Shown here: in pieces, positions 14,170 through 22,255 of the stretch | How positions within the stretch are numbered: position 1 is the first letter of the stretch | Layout: each line of letters opens with the position of its first letter | Origin: a virus | Reading direction: 5' to 3' (one strand) | IMG/VR virus record: IMGVR_UViG_3300042397_002046 | Span: 1 to 41,599 of that record | Length of the DNA: 41,599 bases | Translations under genes and position numbers: made by a program | Notes under the pieces: model-generated | Told to the model about the DNA's origin: nothing | Database searches by the model: none | Seen by the model: only the letters and a program-made list of their open reading frames with translations

Positions 14170-16539
14170 TTAAGCCCCCATCCTAGATAAGCCGTAAGCG
14201 CCTTTAAAGGCTCGGTCAAATGATCCGTTTGCAATGCCGTCTTTGACCTTGCGTTCGATGTATACGTCGATCTGCTTTGTGCCGTCGCTGCTCGTTGACG
14301 ATTCTGTTTTGACCTCAACACCGGCGTTGTTGTAGACGTTGACGTTGACGGGTGATGCCTGAACGCCCAGGTCGCCTGATGCTGTACGTTTAAGCGGAAC
14401 AATTGCCTCGGGTCCAGCTTCGCCCATCAGGCCTGTGCTGCGACCAAACGTGCCACCTTTGGCGAACTTGAATAAGGTCGGCTGGTTGTATATGCCTTGC
14501 GCCAATCCTGTGCCACCAGAAAACGATCCGCCTGTCGCAAATGCCCTGGTCGAGAATCCACCTTCCCAACCAATTTCACCCCCTCCCCAGCTTCCAAAGT
14601 ATCCTTTGATGCTGTCAATAATTGGCTTCATAATCAGCAGCTGGACCACGATTTTTGCGATGTCCTTGATGACAGAAGTCGCAAAGTCAGTGAATGAAAG
14701 TTCAGCCTGTCCAATGTTGTCGATGAAAGAGTTCACAGCATTGTTTGCATTGTTCGCAATAGCTTGCTCGATACCGTCGCCAAGTTTTTTGAACTGATCA
14801 GCAGTTTCGTCAGTCTTGCCTTTGAGCTTGTCCATGATTCCAAGCAGCGCCTCATACCCCTCAACATCACCAGACGCTAAAGCTGCTGCAATAGCCTCCC
14901 CGAGATATTCCATTTTCTCGGCAGTGAGAGTCGCCTCTTCCTTAATCTTCTGAACTTGCAGCTCGATCTCTGCGCCGACGTTGCCTTTGGCTGTCTGCTC
15001 GTTTAATTTTCTGTACTCTTCAGCCATTGTCTTGAATAGCGCAGATTCACCCTGGCCAGCGGCTTTGAGCTTCTCCATTTCGATTGACAAGATTTGCATC
15101 TTTGGCAAAATCAAATCAATCTCTTCAGCGGATTTCTTTAATCCCTCCGACCAAGTCAGCAGCGCAGATTTGTCTGCACCTTTGGTCAGGCTGTCTGTTA
15201 GCTTTTTTTGCTCTTCAAGCAGAGCTTTGTACATGGAGGATCCGGCTTGACCACTCTCTTTGAGCTTATCTAGCTCGACTCTAATTGCCGCCAGCTTTGG
15301 CTGCACTAGATCCATATTGCCGGCCGACTCTTTTATCTTGTCGAGCATCTCTTTAATAGCGATTTGCTCGGCTGTCAGTAGAGGCTTTAATGTCTCAAAC
15401 TCTTCGTTGAGTTCCTTAATTGGCTTTGAGGCTTGCTCAAGACCCATGATTGTTCTCTGGAACGAGTCGAGTTCTTTACGAGCGGCCGCTTGAGATACGC
15501 GATACTTGTCCCACGTTTCGGGGATCTGGGAAAAGTCGCCAGAGAGAATGTTTCCTGCAACCTCGCCGATTCGTGCCACATCTGACACAAGCATATTGAC
15601 GACGAATGCAATGTCAGAAATTAGGACGGCGACAGTTTGAAATGCGACTTTTAATGTCCCACCAATCAAACCGATTGCTGTGGTGTTCTTTGTGGCATCC
15701 TCTAGGCCTTTGTTGATATAGCCAATGGTGACATTCACCATTTCCATGATGTTGCTGACTTTGCCAACCTCAATCAAAAACCTATCCCATGTGGATTTCA
15801 GCTTATTGACTGATTGCTCAAATGTTTCAGGCAATAAAGCAAAGTCCTCGTTGATTTGCTTAGTTGCTTTTAATAATGAATTGGCAAGGATGTCCGAGGT
15901 GATTTTGCCTTCAGAACCCAGCTTTTTGACTTCGCCGACAGATACGCCCATTTCTTGAGCGATAAGCTGAATAACACCTGGCAACCGTTCCGAGATGGAA
16001 CGCAATTCATCGCCCTGCAATCTGCCGCTTGCGAGTGCCTGGTTAAACTGAAGCAGAGCGCCTTTAATGTCGGCGATCGACGATCCGCCAACTCTGCCCA
16101 GCTTTATAAAGTTTTCTGCGATCAGCTGGATTTGCTGATTTGATGCCCCAACCTCTTTTAATCCAACCGCCAATCGTTGTGCTGAATTGGCCGCTGTTTC
16201 AAAGTCGACGCCTGTGTTTGAAACAATGTCGTAAACACGCTCGAGCATATCTGCTGCACGATCAGCGTCGCCGAGTAAAGCCTGGAAGCTGCCTTGCAAG
16301 TTAATGACTTGCTCGCTTGCCGTAAGCACAGACTTTCCAAAAGCAACAATCCCAGCCCCAGCGGCCAGCGCACCCGCTGCTCGTTGAATGGCGGCGAAAG
16401 CACTACTAATCGAGTTGGCCGCTTTGCTAAACCTCTGGTCGATGGCAGACGCCGAGCCTGAAATCTTTTCAATCTGCTTGATGGCGTTAGCACCTTCGAC
16501 TGAAATCTTATAAATTCTTTCGGTTACATTCGCCGCCAT
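14170..16539 (-). CDS. Tail tape measure protein
   Basis: The 789-aa protein has the tape-measure N-terminal domain (about 75-260, LQGSFQALLGDADRAADMLE, LQGDELRSISERLPGVIQLI), a long helical middle with hydrophobic patches (about 275-330), and repeated Leu/Lys-rich coiled segments. The lambda-like C-terminus has FATGGSFSGGTG and LMGEAGPEAIVPL. At about 0.15 nm per residue it predicts a tail near 118 nm. It sets tail length and helps DNA entry. Its position after the chaperone genes is as expected. Confidence 0.95.
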   Translation of the reverse strand: MAANVTERIYKISVEGANAIKQIEKISGSASAIDQRFSKAANSISSAFAAIQRAAGALAAGAGIVAFGKSVLTASEQVINLQGSFQALLGDADRAADMLERVYDIVSNTGVDFETAANSAQRLAVGLKEVGASNQQIQLIAENFIKLGRVGGSSIADIKGALLQFNQALASGRLQGDELRSISERLPGVIQLIAQEMGVSVGEVKKLGSEGKITSDILANSLLKATKQINEDFALLPETFEQSVNKLKSTWDRFLIEVGKVSNIMEMVNVTIGYINKGLEDATKNTTAIGLIGGTLKVAFQTVAVLISDIAFVVNMLVSDVARIGEVAGNILSGDFSQIPETWDKYRVSQAAARKELDSFQRTIMGLEQASKPIKELNEEFETLKPLLTAEQIAIKEMLDKIKESAGNMDLVQPKLAAIRVELDKLKESGQAGSSMYKALLEEQKKLTDSLTKGADKSALLTWSEGLKKSAEEIDLILPKMQILSIEMEKLKAAGQGESALFKTMAEEYRKLNEQTAKGNVGAEIELQVQKIKEEATLTAEKMEYLGEAIAAALASGDVEGYEALLGIMDKLKGKTDETADQFKKLGDGIEQAIANNANNAVNSFIDNIGQAELSFTDFATSVIKDIAKIVVQLLIMKPIIDSIKGYFGSWGGGEIGWEGGFSTRAFATGGSFSGGTGLAQGIYNQPTLFKFAKGGTFGRSTGLMGEAGPEAIVPLKRTASGDLGVQASPVNVNVYNNAGVEVKTESSTSSDGTKQIDVYIERKVKDGIANGSFDRAFKGAYGLSRMGA

Positions 16540-16541
16540 AA

Positions 16542-17255
16542 TCAGCGTCTCCTCTTAGGCCAGACGATCAAATAAACAATCCCCGGCGATACATTTGGAC
16601 CAACTTTGTATCGTTTTGATACGCCGTTCTTCACATTGAAATCTTTATATAGACCGAGCCTGGCAATCTTTCTGGCCGCGACTTCCATATATCCCATTCG
16701 GGCGTCGACCCTGCCTTTCTTGGTGCTGATCTTCATCGTCACTTTGGACGACTTCCACAGAACCTTCTCGACAACCGTGGCATATGGCACTGAAGTCGGC
16801 ATGAGCATCAAATATTCGCCAGGTCCGAGCAGTGGCGACTCGCTTTCATTAACCGGCGAGAGTTTGCCTTTACGCGCCGAACCCTTACGAAGAAACCAGC
16901 TCCAGCTCCCTGAAGTATCAGAGAGCTTTCCCGTGTTTGCGGTCGTATATTTATTGATTGAGGCAGCCAGCTCAAACTCAGCTGCTCTCATAGCCATCGC
17001 TGTCAGTTGATTGCCAAACAACACCGAAGCTCTATATTTAATATTGTCTATTTTCTTGCCGTCCCGACCGTCAACCGTAAATCTGACAGGGTTGTTGCCG
17101 AGTTTGATTTGCTGGGCAGTTTCCTCAGCGAGGATTGCCTTCATAAAAGCGCGAACGTCGGCGACGCTTGTTGTCTCAATGTCTTGTCGAATAGTCTGCC
17201 GAGAGAGTGTCCCCACTCCCCCAACAGTTACCCGACGGACAGTTGTTTCAGCCAC
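16542..17255 (-). CDS. Hypothetical tail-region protein, 237 aa
   Basis: I do not recognise a family. The C-terminal half is very basic (KSSKVTMKISTKKGRVDARM, KVGPNVSPGIVYLIVWPKRRR), and the middle has an SWSWFLRKGSARKG motif. The GTG start at 17255 overlaps the end of the T-like chaperone gene by 8 nt. Position between the tail chaperones and the tape measure is unusual, since that slot normally holds only the tape measure. It may be a tail assembly or tape-measure accessory factor. Confidence 0.7.
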   Translation of the reverse strand: MAETTVRRVTVGGVGTLSRQTIRQDIETTSVADVRAFMKAILAEETAQQIKLGNNPVRFTVDGRDGKKIDNIKYRASVLFGNQLTAMAMRAAEFELAASINKYTTANTGKLSDTSGSWSWFLRKGSARKGKLSPVNESESPLLGPGEYLMLMPTSVPYATVVEKVLWKSSKVTMKISTKKGRVDARMGYMEVAARKIARLGLYKDFNVKNGVSKRYKVGPNVSPGIVYLIVWPKRRR

Positions 17256-17445
17256 GATGACCCATTACTCCCGCAAGCATCTTTTCAGGAGACGACAAGA
17301 GATTGTTTGAAGAACTCTCATGCTTGTCGTTGAAGAACTCAATCCACTTAAAATATTCCTCGATCGGCATCTTGGCCTTCAACTCATAAACTGGAGTCGA
17401 AAGCCTTTCGGCCAATGCGAAGAGGTTTTTTTCGTGGACGTTCAT
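17248..17445 (-). CDS. Tail assembly chaperone, T-like part (DUF4035-like)
   Basis: The 65-aa frame starts MNVHEKNLFALAERLSTPVYEL and continues AKMPIEEYFKWIEFFNDKHE. This matches the short chaperone domains (DUF4035/gpT type: helical, with an E-x-x-x-W-I-x-F motif) found just before tape measure genes. In lambda this part is made only as a fusion to gpG by -1 frameshifting. The same slip would here give a 145-aa fusion (see 17448-17454). Independent initiation at ATG 17445, which overlaps the G stop, is also possible. Confidence 0.82.
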   Translation of the reverse strand: MNVHEKNLFALAERLSTPVYELKAKMPIEEYFKWIEFFNDKHESSSNNLLSSPEKMLAGVMGHRG

Positions 17446-17684
17446 TCGTTTCCCGAATCGCCCAGACCGTTCTGCTCAACCACAGCAGGGATCAACTTTT
17501 TCATGTAGACCGTGAAAGGGATCTGCTTGACCTCTTCCTCGGTCATTTTCACCCCGTTGCGGGTGACAGAAGCGGCGACCAGCTTCATCTGAAACGTGGC
17601 GCTGTCAGTAGTTGCAAGCCCCAGGATCGGCAGCATATCGCCGACACATACTTGATTAACTTCATACTCATCGATCTTAATCAT
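17442..17684 (-). CDS. Tail assembly chaperone, G-like
   Basis: The 80-aa acidic protein (MIKIDEYEVNQVCVGDMLPI...) sits between the tail tube and the tape measure, where gpG-like chaperones bind the tape measure and hold it for tube polymerisation. It ends GLGDSGNE, and its final codons contain a slippery heptamer. The start ATG 17684 has AAAGGA about 9 nt upstream, and that site can be covered by an RNA pairing from the structured leader. Assignment is by position, size and frameshift signal. Confidence 0.82.
   Translation of the reverse strand: MIKIDEYEVNQVCVGDMLPILGLATTDSATFQMKLVAASVTRNGVKMTEEEVKQIPFTVYMKKLIPAVVEQNGLGDSGNE
17448..17454 (-). promoter_or_regulatory. Programmed -1 frameshift slippery site GGGAAAC
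   Basis: On the minus strand the G-like frame reads TCG GGA AAC GAA TGA. The heptamer G-GGA-AAC fits X-XXY-YYZ in phase. A one-base backward slip moves reading into CGA ATG AAC, the T-like frame, making a fusion of residues 1-79 of G, one Arg and all 65 T residues. Lambda uses GGGAAAG at the same gene junction. Slippage itself is inferred. Confidence 0.82.
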
Positions 17685-17687
17685 GTC

Positions 17688-17779
17688 TCAAGTCCTTTTG
17701 TTGACATAGTCCCGAAATAAGGTGGAGCGGCTCGTCAAGGGGACTAGACTTGACACCAAGGAGTAAGGCTGCCGCTCCA
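17688..17779 (-). promoter_or_regulatory. Structured RNA leader with possible pseudoknot before tail chaperone gene
   Basis: A perfect 9-bp outer stem (17723-17731 with 17771-17779) encloses a 6-bp inner hairpin (17734-17739 with 17749-17754). The inner loop GGGACTA (17740-17746) is complementary to TAGTCCC at 17707-17713, allowing a pseudoknot. An alternative 7-bp pairing joins 17747-17753 with 17688-17694, which covers the ribosome binding site of the G-like gene. The 100-nt gap is exceptional in a region where genes otherwise overlap. I infer translational control of the chaperone relative to the tail tube. Confidence 0.6.
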
Positions 17780-17785
17780 AAGTCG

Positions 17786-18442
17786 TTATGCAAAAACGTG
17801 CTTAGGTGCTGCGCCGAACGTGAACTGGAAGCTGTACTGTTGAGCGCCATCAAGCGGCAAGGTGTAAGACATGCCGCTCAACACAACAGGCATGACCAAG
17901 TATCCGTTGTCGCCAAGCGTGACACGCAAGATGTATTCTTTGCCTGTCTCGATTGCCTCAAGAATCGCCAGGTATCCAGAATCGTTTGTATCAACGTATC
18001 CAACAGCTGCGGCCGTACCGGCCTCGACCTTTGCGCTCGGAATTGAGGAGCTTCCGCAATAAGTCGATGTGTCGATCACAGCTGGTGCTGCTGTGCTGAT
18101 GGTGAACTCAGACAGACAGATGCAATCCATCTCTTCGTCTGCGTAGTGTTCGATCGCGGGTGTGGCAGACAAAGTGCCGTCGCCCAGGATTACGTTGCCG
18201 ATAGAAAACCCAGCGGCCGTGACAGCAGTCACGACAAATGATTTATTGTTAATCGATGCGAAACCGACATCCTTAAACTTGACAACCTCGCCCACTTTTG
18301 GAGAGACTGAGGACTCAACCATCACGCCCTGGGGCTTACCGTCGATGGATGCGATTGAGGTGATTGCTGTTGGGACCAGAGTGTTTGTTGCCACTTCTGG
18401 AGTGAGGCACATACGAACTGCTGCTGTATTCTTAGCCGACAT
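17786..18442 (-). CDS. Major tail tube protein
   Basis: The 218-aa protein is beta-rich with many Ala, Thr, Val and Ser residues. The motifs TAITSIASIDGKPQGVMVESS, PKVGEVVKFKDVGFASINNKS and SGMSYTLPLDGAQQYSFQFTF resemble lambda-type tail tube folds. Position between the tail terminator and the G-like chaperone fixes the role. Hexamer rings of it would form the non-contractile tube. It is the last gene before the structured leader. Confidence 0.85.
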   Translation of the reverse strand: MSAKNTAAVRMCLTPEVATNTLVPTAITSIASIDGKPQGVMVESSVSPKVGEVVKFKDVGFASINNKSFVVTAVTAAGFSIGNVILGDGTLSATPAIEHYADEEMDCICLSEFTISTAAPAVIDTSTYCGSSSIPSAKVEAGTAAAVGYVDTNDSGYLAILEAIETGKEYILRVTLGDNGYLVMPVVLSGMSYTLPLDGAQQYSFQFTFGAAPKHVFA

Positions 18443-18453
18443 GATGTCTGCTC

Positions 18454-18843
18454 CTATAAATTAAATGTGTAAGAAATTAAAAAGCTCACGCCAAACTTAG
18501 GTTCTCCACCAGACGGCGTGAAATCGTCTGGGGCTGCAATCGTGGTGAATGTCATCGCTTCAGATTCAACGGATGACTCAAAGAACTTTCGTGCCGCCGG
18601 CTCTGCTACCTCAAGCAAACCATCGTCGCCCACACCGGCCACACCAAAGAAATCCAGCTGGATTGATCCAACCTCCTGCCAGGTATTGCAATAAGAGAGC
18701 TTGTCCATGCCGTAAGCGGAGAACTCAATCGTGAACCAGATATCCTCAGTCGGATTGGTTTCATAATTGATCGTGTCGACGTAAAGGACATCGAGCTTTG
18801 ATGCCCACTCTCTAGCTAATCTTCGAACGGCTCTGCTCGACAT
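18454..18843 (-). CDS. Tail terminator-like protein
   Basis: The start at ATG 18843 (129 aa) is chosen because AAGGGC lies upstream and it follows the previous stop by one base; a longer frame to 18954 lies inside that gene. The sequence (SRAVRRLAREWASKLDVLYV ... DIWFTIEFSAYG ... FTPSGGEPKFGVSFLISYTF) fits the small alpha/beta terminator fold of gpU/DUF4128 type that caps the tail tube. Assignment is by pattern and location just before the tube gene. Confidence 0.72.
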   Translation of the reverse strand: MSSRAVRRLAREWASKLDVLYVDTINYETNPTEDIWFTIEFSAYGMDKLSYCNTWQEVGSIQLDFFGVAGVGDDGLLEVAEPAARKFFESSVESEAMTFTTIAAPDDFTPSGGEPKFGVSFLISYTFNL

Positions 18844-18844
18844 A

Positions 18845-19168
18845 TCATTTGCCCTTAACGAAACATCGATAACCAATAATCTTGCCTGTGCCTGGCTCAT
18901 GGACGACCGTGACAGCCTCGATGACCATGCGCTCATCGTTGATGAGCATTGCATCGAACTTCTCTGGCGTTGTGGCCAAAGACGTTGCCTTCACAGTGAT
19001 GGTCTTAGATCCCACTCCATACGCATTGACGAGTGCCTCGTTTGTCGAGTTCGTGCGAATGCCGACCTTTTCAATGGCCACCACTACGCCAGACTTAATG
19101 TGCGTATAAGTTGCAGACACGCCAAGCACATCAATGACTGATTCGTATTGGGCTTGGCTCATCAACAT
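18845..19168 (-). CDS. Head-tail joining protein (head completion type)
   Basis: The 107-aa protein contains TYTHIKSGVVVAIEKVGIRT and ERMVIEAVTVVHEPGTGKIIGYRCFVKG, a beta-barrel-like pattern similar to gpFII/stopper proteins. It lies between the gp6-like connector and the tail terminator, where the stopper is expected. ATG 19168 is preferred over 19162 because AGGA lies 7 nt upstream. It overlaps the connector stop. Confidence 0.68.
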   Translation of the reverse strand: MLMSQAQYESVIDVLGVSATYTHIKSGVVVAIEKVGIRTNSTNEALVNAYGVGSKTITVKATSLATTPEKFDAMLINDERMVIEAVTVVHEPGTGKIIGYRCFVKGK

Positions 19169-19743
19169 ACGATCATCCTGAACAAATCGAGGATTGACTT
19201 GGCCACACCAGGGATCGGGCCAGCGTCTGTTGAGCTGCCGGTCTTTGATGTATCGGCGTATGTAATCGAGCCAACATCAGGGACGCTGATCGTCTTAATG
19301 CTGCCAGTGCTGGCAGTGGATCCTGTGACATCAAGTGCAGCCCACATGGCATCAAATATCAACCAGAGAGCGACTTCCAATTCACTTGGAAGCTGAACAT
19401 ATCCGCCCTCGTATTTGATCCGCAAGGTGTGTGAAACAACCCGATAGTCAAATACAATCTTTCCCTCTTGGTTGTGGATGTGGTAATGCGCGGCATCAAT
19501 CAGGCCGCTATCGGCTTGAACACTCAAGACCTGTCGCAATGGATATCGCCCGAGTTGAGCAATATCGGCCGAGAAGTGAATGAACTCTGCCTCTTCCTGT
19601 GTGTAAAAGAATGTGCGATTGCAATACCGTTGTGCTTCGCCCAGGGACGCATTCATCGCGATGGTCAGCATCGCGTCCTTTGTTGTGTCGGACTCGTTTA
19701 AACCGATGCGAACTCTTGCCGCTGCTAAGTCGTATGCCATCAT
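19162..19743 (-). CDS. Head-tail connector protein (gp6-like)
   Basis: The 193-aa protein begins MMAYDLAAARVRIGLNESDTTKDA and continues with MLTIAMNASLGEAQRYCNRTFF, the standard opening of gp6/gp15-like adaptor proteins (DUF-type 'phage gp6-like head-tail connector'). A longer, Ser/Thr/Gly-rich insert follows at about 140-175. It would ring the portal and receive the stopper. Unusually, six fibre-type genes separate it from the portal gene. Confidence 0.82.
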   Translation of the reverse strand: MMAYDLAAARVRIGLNESDTTKDAMLTIAMNASLGEAQRYCNRTFFYTQEEAEFIHFSADIAQLGRYPLRQVLSVQADSGLIDAAHYHIHNQEGKIVFDYRVVSHTLRIKYEGGYVQLPSELEVALWLIFDAMWAALDVTGSTASTGSIKTISVPDVGSITYADTSKTGSSTDAGPIPGVAKSILDLFRMIVC

Positions 19744-19749
19744 CAGTCC

Positions 19750-20595
19750 TTAAAGTTTTGTCCAGGGTAGGAGTTGCGCCATTGCGGCCTCGAGAGCTGC
19801 GACACGGGCTTCGAGTGCGGATGTAGACGACGCTGGTACATAAATAAGATTGTCTGTGCCTAGCGTGGCCGTATTTCCGGCATCGGCTGAAACTGCTGTC
19901 GGAGAAGGAGCGCCGTCAGCTCCCGCTGGACCGGTTGGGCCGGCAGGGCCTTGAATTCCGGGAGCGCCGTCAGCACCAGGAGCGCCATCTTTTCCAGCAG
20001 GGCCAGTTTGACCTGTGGCTCCGTCAGCGCCCGCTGGGCCGGCTGGACCAGTTTGACCGGTGGCTCCGTCAGCACCAGCTGGGCCTTGAATTCCGGGCGC
20101 TCCGTCAGCACCAGGAGCGCCGTCTTTTCCAGCAGGGCCAGTTTGACCGGGCGCTCCAACAAGTGACGCCAGCCACTCCTCTTCTGTTCCAGGATAGCCA
20201 TTCGTGACGGCCACCTCAAAGGCGCTAAGGCCTTCGCTGCCCTGCGCTCCATCAGCGCCCGGAGCTCCATCTTTTCCAGCAGCGCCATCGGCACCTGGAT
20301 TTCCATCCACCCCTGGAGCACCATCTTTTCCATCTAAACCCGGAGCGCCCTCAAGCGATGCCAACCACTCGGCCTCTGTGCCGACGAAACCGTTTGCGAC
20401 AGCAACCTCATAGGCCGAAGCGCCAGCAGGGCCGGGGGTGCCACCACCACCGCCCGCTGTAATTTGAATCGATCCGTCTGGGTACTTAATCCCGCCGCCA
20501 GGTGCGAGCATCACATCATCGGGTGCAGCTTCACCCAATGCAGTTACATCAGCGCCTGTGTAGATTGACTTGACGGGTAAAAACTCAGACATCAT
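19750..20595 (-). CDS. Collagen-like structural protein, 281 aa
   Basis: An N-terminal attachment region (about 1-50) is followed by collagen-type G-x-y triplets (about 52-235) interrupted twice by a module ending NGFVGTEAEWLASL / NGYPGTEEEWLASL. A short DNLIYVPASS motif and a C-terminal helix (ALEARVAALEAAMAQL) that could trimerise follow. The gene lies between the connector and other fibre genes, so it may be a head or neck fibre. The GxY repeats are encoded by near-identical DNA repeats (about 19940-20140), so length variation is likely. Confidence 0.82.
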   Translation of the reverse strand: MMSEFLPVKSIYTGADVTALGEAAPDDVMLAPGGGIKYPDGSIQITAGGGGGTPGPAGASAYEVAVANGFVGTEAEWLASLEGAPGLDGKDGAPGVDGNPGADGAAGKDGAPGADGAQGSEGLSAFEVAVTNGYPGTEEEWLASLVGAPGQTGPAGKDGAPGADGAPGIQGPAGADGATGQTGPAGPAGADGATGQTGPAGKDGAPGADGAPGIQGPAGPTGPAGADGAPSPTAVSADAGNTATLGTDNLIYVPASSTSALEARVAALEAAMAQLLPWTKL

Positions 20596-20615
20596 CGCTC
20601 CTTAAATATTCTGTG

Positions 20616-20637
20616 CCTCGCCCATTTCTGAGCGAGG
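20616..20637 (-). promoter_or_regulatory. Hairpin in the gap before the collagen-like gene
   Basis: CCTCGC (20616-20621) pairs with GCGAGG (20632-20637) around a 10-nt loop. No T-run follows on the minus strand, so it is not a clear terminator. It may be an mRNA processing or stability element between two highly expressed structural genes. Confidence 0.4.
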
Positions 20638-20650
20638 ACTTGTTACCTAA

Positions 20651-21505
20651 TTAGGCCAATGGGATTGGCTTGCTTACGCCGTCTGTGTCAAAGAATGGAA
20701 TTGCCTTCAATGACACTTGCTGGATGGCTGCTTGCACATCAGTAGCAGTGATGCCAGTAATAGGTGCAAAGGTTGTCTGCGCGGCTGTGTAGTCACCAGC
20801 TGCTGGGACGACTGCACCAGTGCGAGTGTTAAAGCTCGACACACCACCTGGAGCGACTTCCAAAGCATCCAGACGACCGTCAACAGCGATCAATTCTGCT
20901 TCGACTTGGTCGAGTGCAGCTTGAACGTCTGTGCCTGTCAGGACTGTGTTGCCAGTCGAGTCGTAAGAGGTTCCTGCTGCTGTTGCTGTGCGAGCTGAGT
21001 AGTCCAAATGGATCCACTTGCTCGATGGTCGATGGTAAACAAGCCAATCACCAATCTTGATCTCTTCGCCTGTTGCATCGCCGACTGTGCGGGTGCCTTC
21101 AGTATTAAAGATAAAGTAATGAGTAGGACCGGGCTGCGCTGGTGCTGCTGGATCTGCATCGTCGAAACCGAGCAATCCCATGAACACTAGATCAGCAGCG
21201 TTGGACATGATCAATGTGCCGAGCTGCTCCATGCCTAACTGGACGTTCGTGGCATCAACACCAGCGATGTTCGTTGGGTCAAGAGTGATTTTAAGTGCGT
21301 CGTAATCGCCAGCAACAGCAACGATGGCACCAGTGCGACTAAATACAGAAGCGACGGCTTGTGCGCCAGCTGCGGTGGATTGGACCGTACCGTCGGCGAA
21401 TTTAAGGTCGCCGGTCAATACTGCGACTTCGTCTGGTGTGAACTCGCCGAGACCGACTGGATCGCCGGTGCCATTTTTAATGACTTTTAGTAATAGACTT
21501 TCCAT
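20651..21505 (-). CDS. Virion structural / fibre-like protein, 284 aa
   Basis: Two related segments repeat a fibre motif: SRTGAIVAVAGDYDALKITL (about 56-75) and NTRTGAVVPAAGDYTAAQTTF (about 225-245), each followed by ...NIAGVDATNVQLGMEQL / GITATDVQAAIQQV. This RTG-V-x-AGDY repeat is common in phage fibres and decoration proteins. The N-terminus (GTGDPVGLGEFTPDEVAVL) resembles that of the neighbouring collagen-like protein. The last residues, SKPIPLA, are nearly shared with the next protein (EKPIPLS). Confidence 0.75.
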   Translation of the reverse strand: MESLLLKVIKNGTGDPVGLGEFTPDEVAVLTGDLKFADGTVQSTAAGAQAVASVFSRTGAIVAVAGDYDALKITLDPTNIAGVDATNVQLGMEQLGTLIMSNAADLVFMGLLGFDDADPAAPAQPGPTHYFIFNTEGTRTVGDATGEEIKIGDWLVYHRPSSKWIHLDYSARTATAAGTSYDSTGNTVLTGTDVQAALDQVEAELIAVDGRLDALEVAPGGVSSFNTRTGAVVPAAGDYTAAQTTFAPITGITATDVQAAIQQVSLKAIPFFDTDGVSKPIPLA

Positions 21506-21514
21506 TTAAAACTC

Positions 21515-21829
21515 CTAGGAGAGAGGTATGGGCTTTTCTTCGCCCGTTGTTAAAACAAAATTCAATGTCGCCGTAGATGAAACAGTGACAGCACCGACTC
21601 CAGTTTCTGGAGATACTGCAATGCCCTTACCAGCCAAGATTCTCTCGACTATCGCGTCAGCAGTCCCGTCGCTTCCATTTGTCTTGACCCACTCAGGAGC
21701 CATGTAGATGTAAAGGTTTCCGTCCTCTGGGTTAAACCAAAGATCACCCTTGAGGCTTGGTGGAGGCGGAGGGGCAATGTCGATATAGACAAGTCCATAC
21801 TGGCCGATCACATCTGGGTTAGACATCAC
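21515..21829 (-). CDS. Small virion-associated protein, 104 aa
   Basis: The product carries one copy of a module, PPPPSLKGDLWFNPEDGNLYIYM...EWVKT, that is also found twice in the 603-aa fibre protein. The C-terminal half (AGKGIAVSPETGVGAVTVSSTA) is beta-rich and ends KPIPLS, nearly the same as the end of the 284-aa neighbour. It is probably a decoration or adaptor subunit of the fibre apparatus. Function is inferred from shared modules and place. Confidence 0.65.
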   Translation of the reverse strand: MMSNPDVIGQYGLVYIDIAPPPPPSLKGDLWFNPEDGNLYIYMAPEWVKTNGSDGTADAIVERILAGKGIAVSPETGVGAVTVSSTATLNFVLTTGEEKPIPLS

Positions 21830-21853
21830 ACACCTTCAATAGAAATTGTTTGC

Positions 21854-22255
21854 TCATGGCCAGGTTGATTTCACGACGATGTCGGCAGACACTTTGACGC
21901 CCTGCTGATTGGCGTTGCCAGCCATATCCATACACGTTGGATACTTGTATCCTGTGTATTTGTATGTGTGGACATGAACCTTCTCGCCGTATGCGTTCGT
22001 CTCAGTCGCCCCACCATCACCATCGAAGTCGTAGAAATATGTTCCGCTGCCACCCCATGCAGTGAACTCAATCTGCGAGGGACCAATCTGTCGCCAGCGC
22101 AATTCAGTCAACACTTCTGGCTCTGCGCCACTTGGCAATTCTTTCCACACTCCACCCACGTTGACCTTCACGGAGGCGACATCTTTCCAGCCGCCTGGCG
22201 TGTTGATCTTTTTCGGCGTTGCGTCAGCCCAGCCAGATGGTGTGTTTACCTTCAT
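21854..22255 (-). CDS. Small virion-associated protein with PKD-like fold, 133 aa
   Basis: The N-terminal 40 residues contain three short repeats (NTPSGWADATPKKI, NTPGGWKDVASVKV, NVGGVWKELPSG). The rest (FTAWGGSGTYFYDFDGDGGA ... VHVHTYKYTGYK) looks like a PKD/Ig-type beta domain. Such domains occur on capsid and fibre surfaces and often bind carbohydrate. The start overlaps the stop of the 735-aa fibre gene, suggesting a common complex. Confidence 0.68.
   Translation of the reverse strand: MKVNTPSGWADATPKKINTPGGWKDVASVKVNVGGVWKELPSGAEPEVLTELRWRQIGPSQIEFTAWGGSGTYFYDFDGDGGATETNAYGEKVHVHTYKYTGYKYPTCMDMAGNANQQGVKVSADIVVKSTWP

Noticed and set aside
19940-20290. CRISPR-like or minisatellite repeat array
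   Set aside because: The repeats are in-frame Gly-x-y codon repeats of a collagen-like gene, without constant-length spacers.
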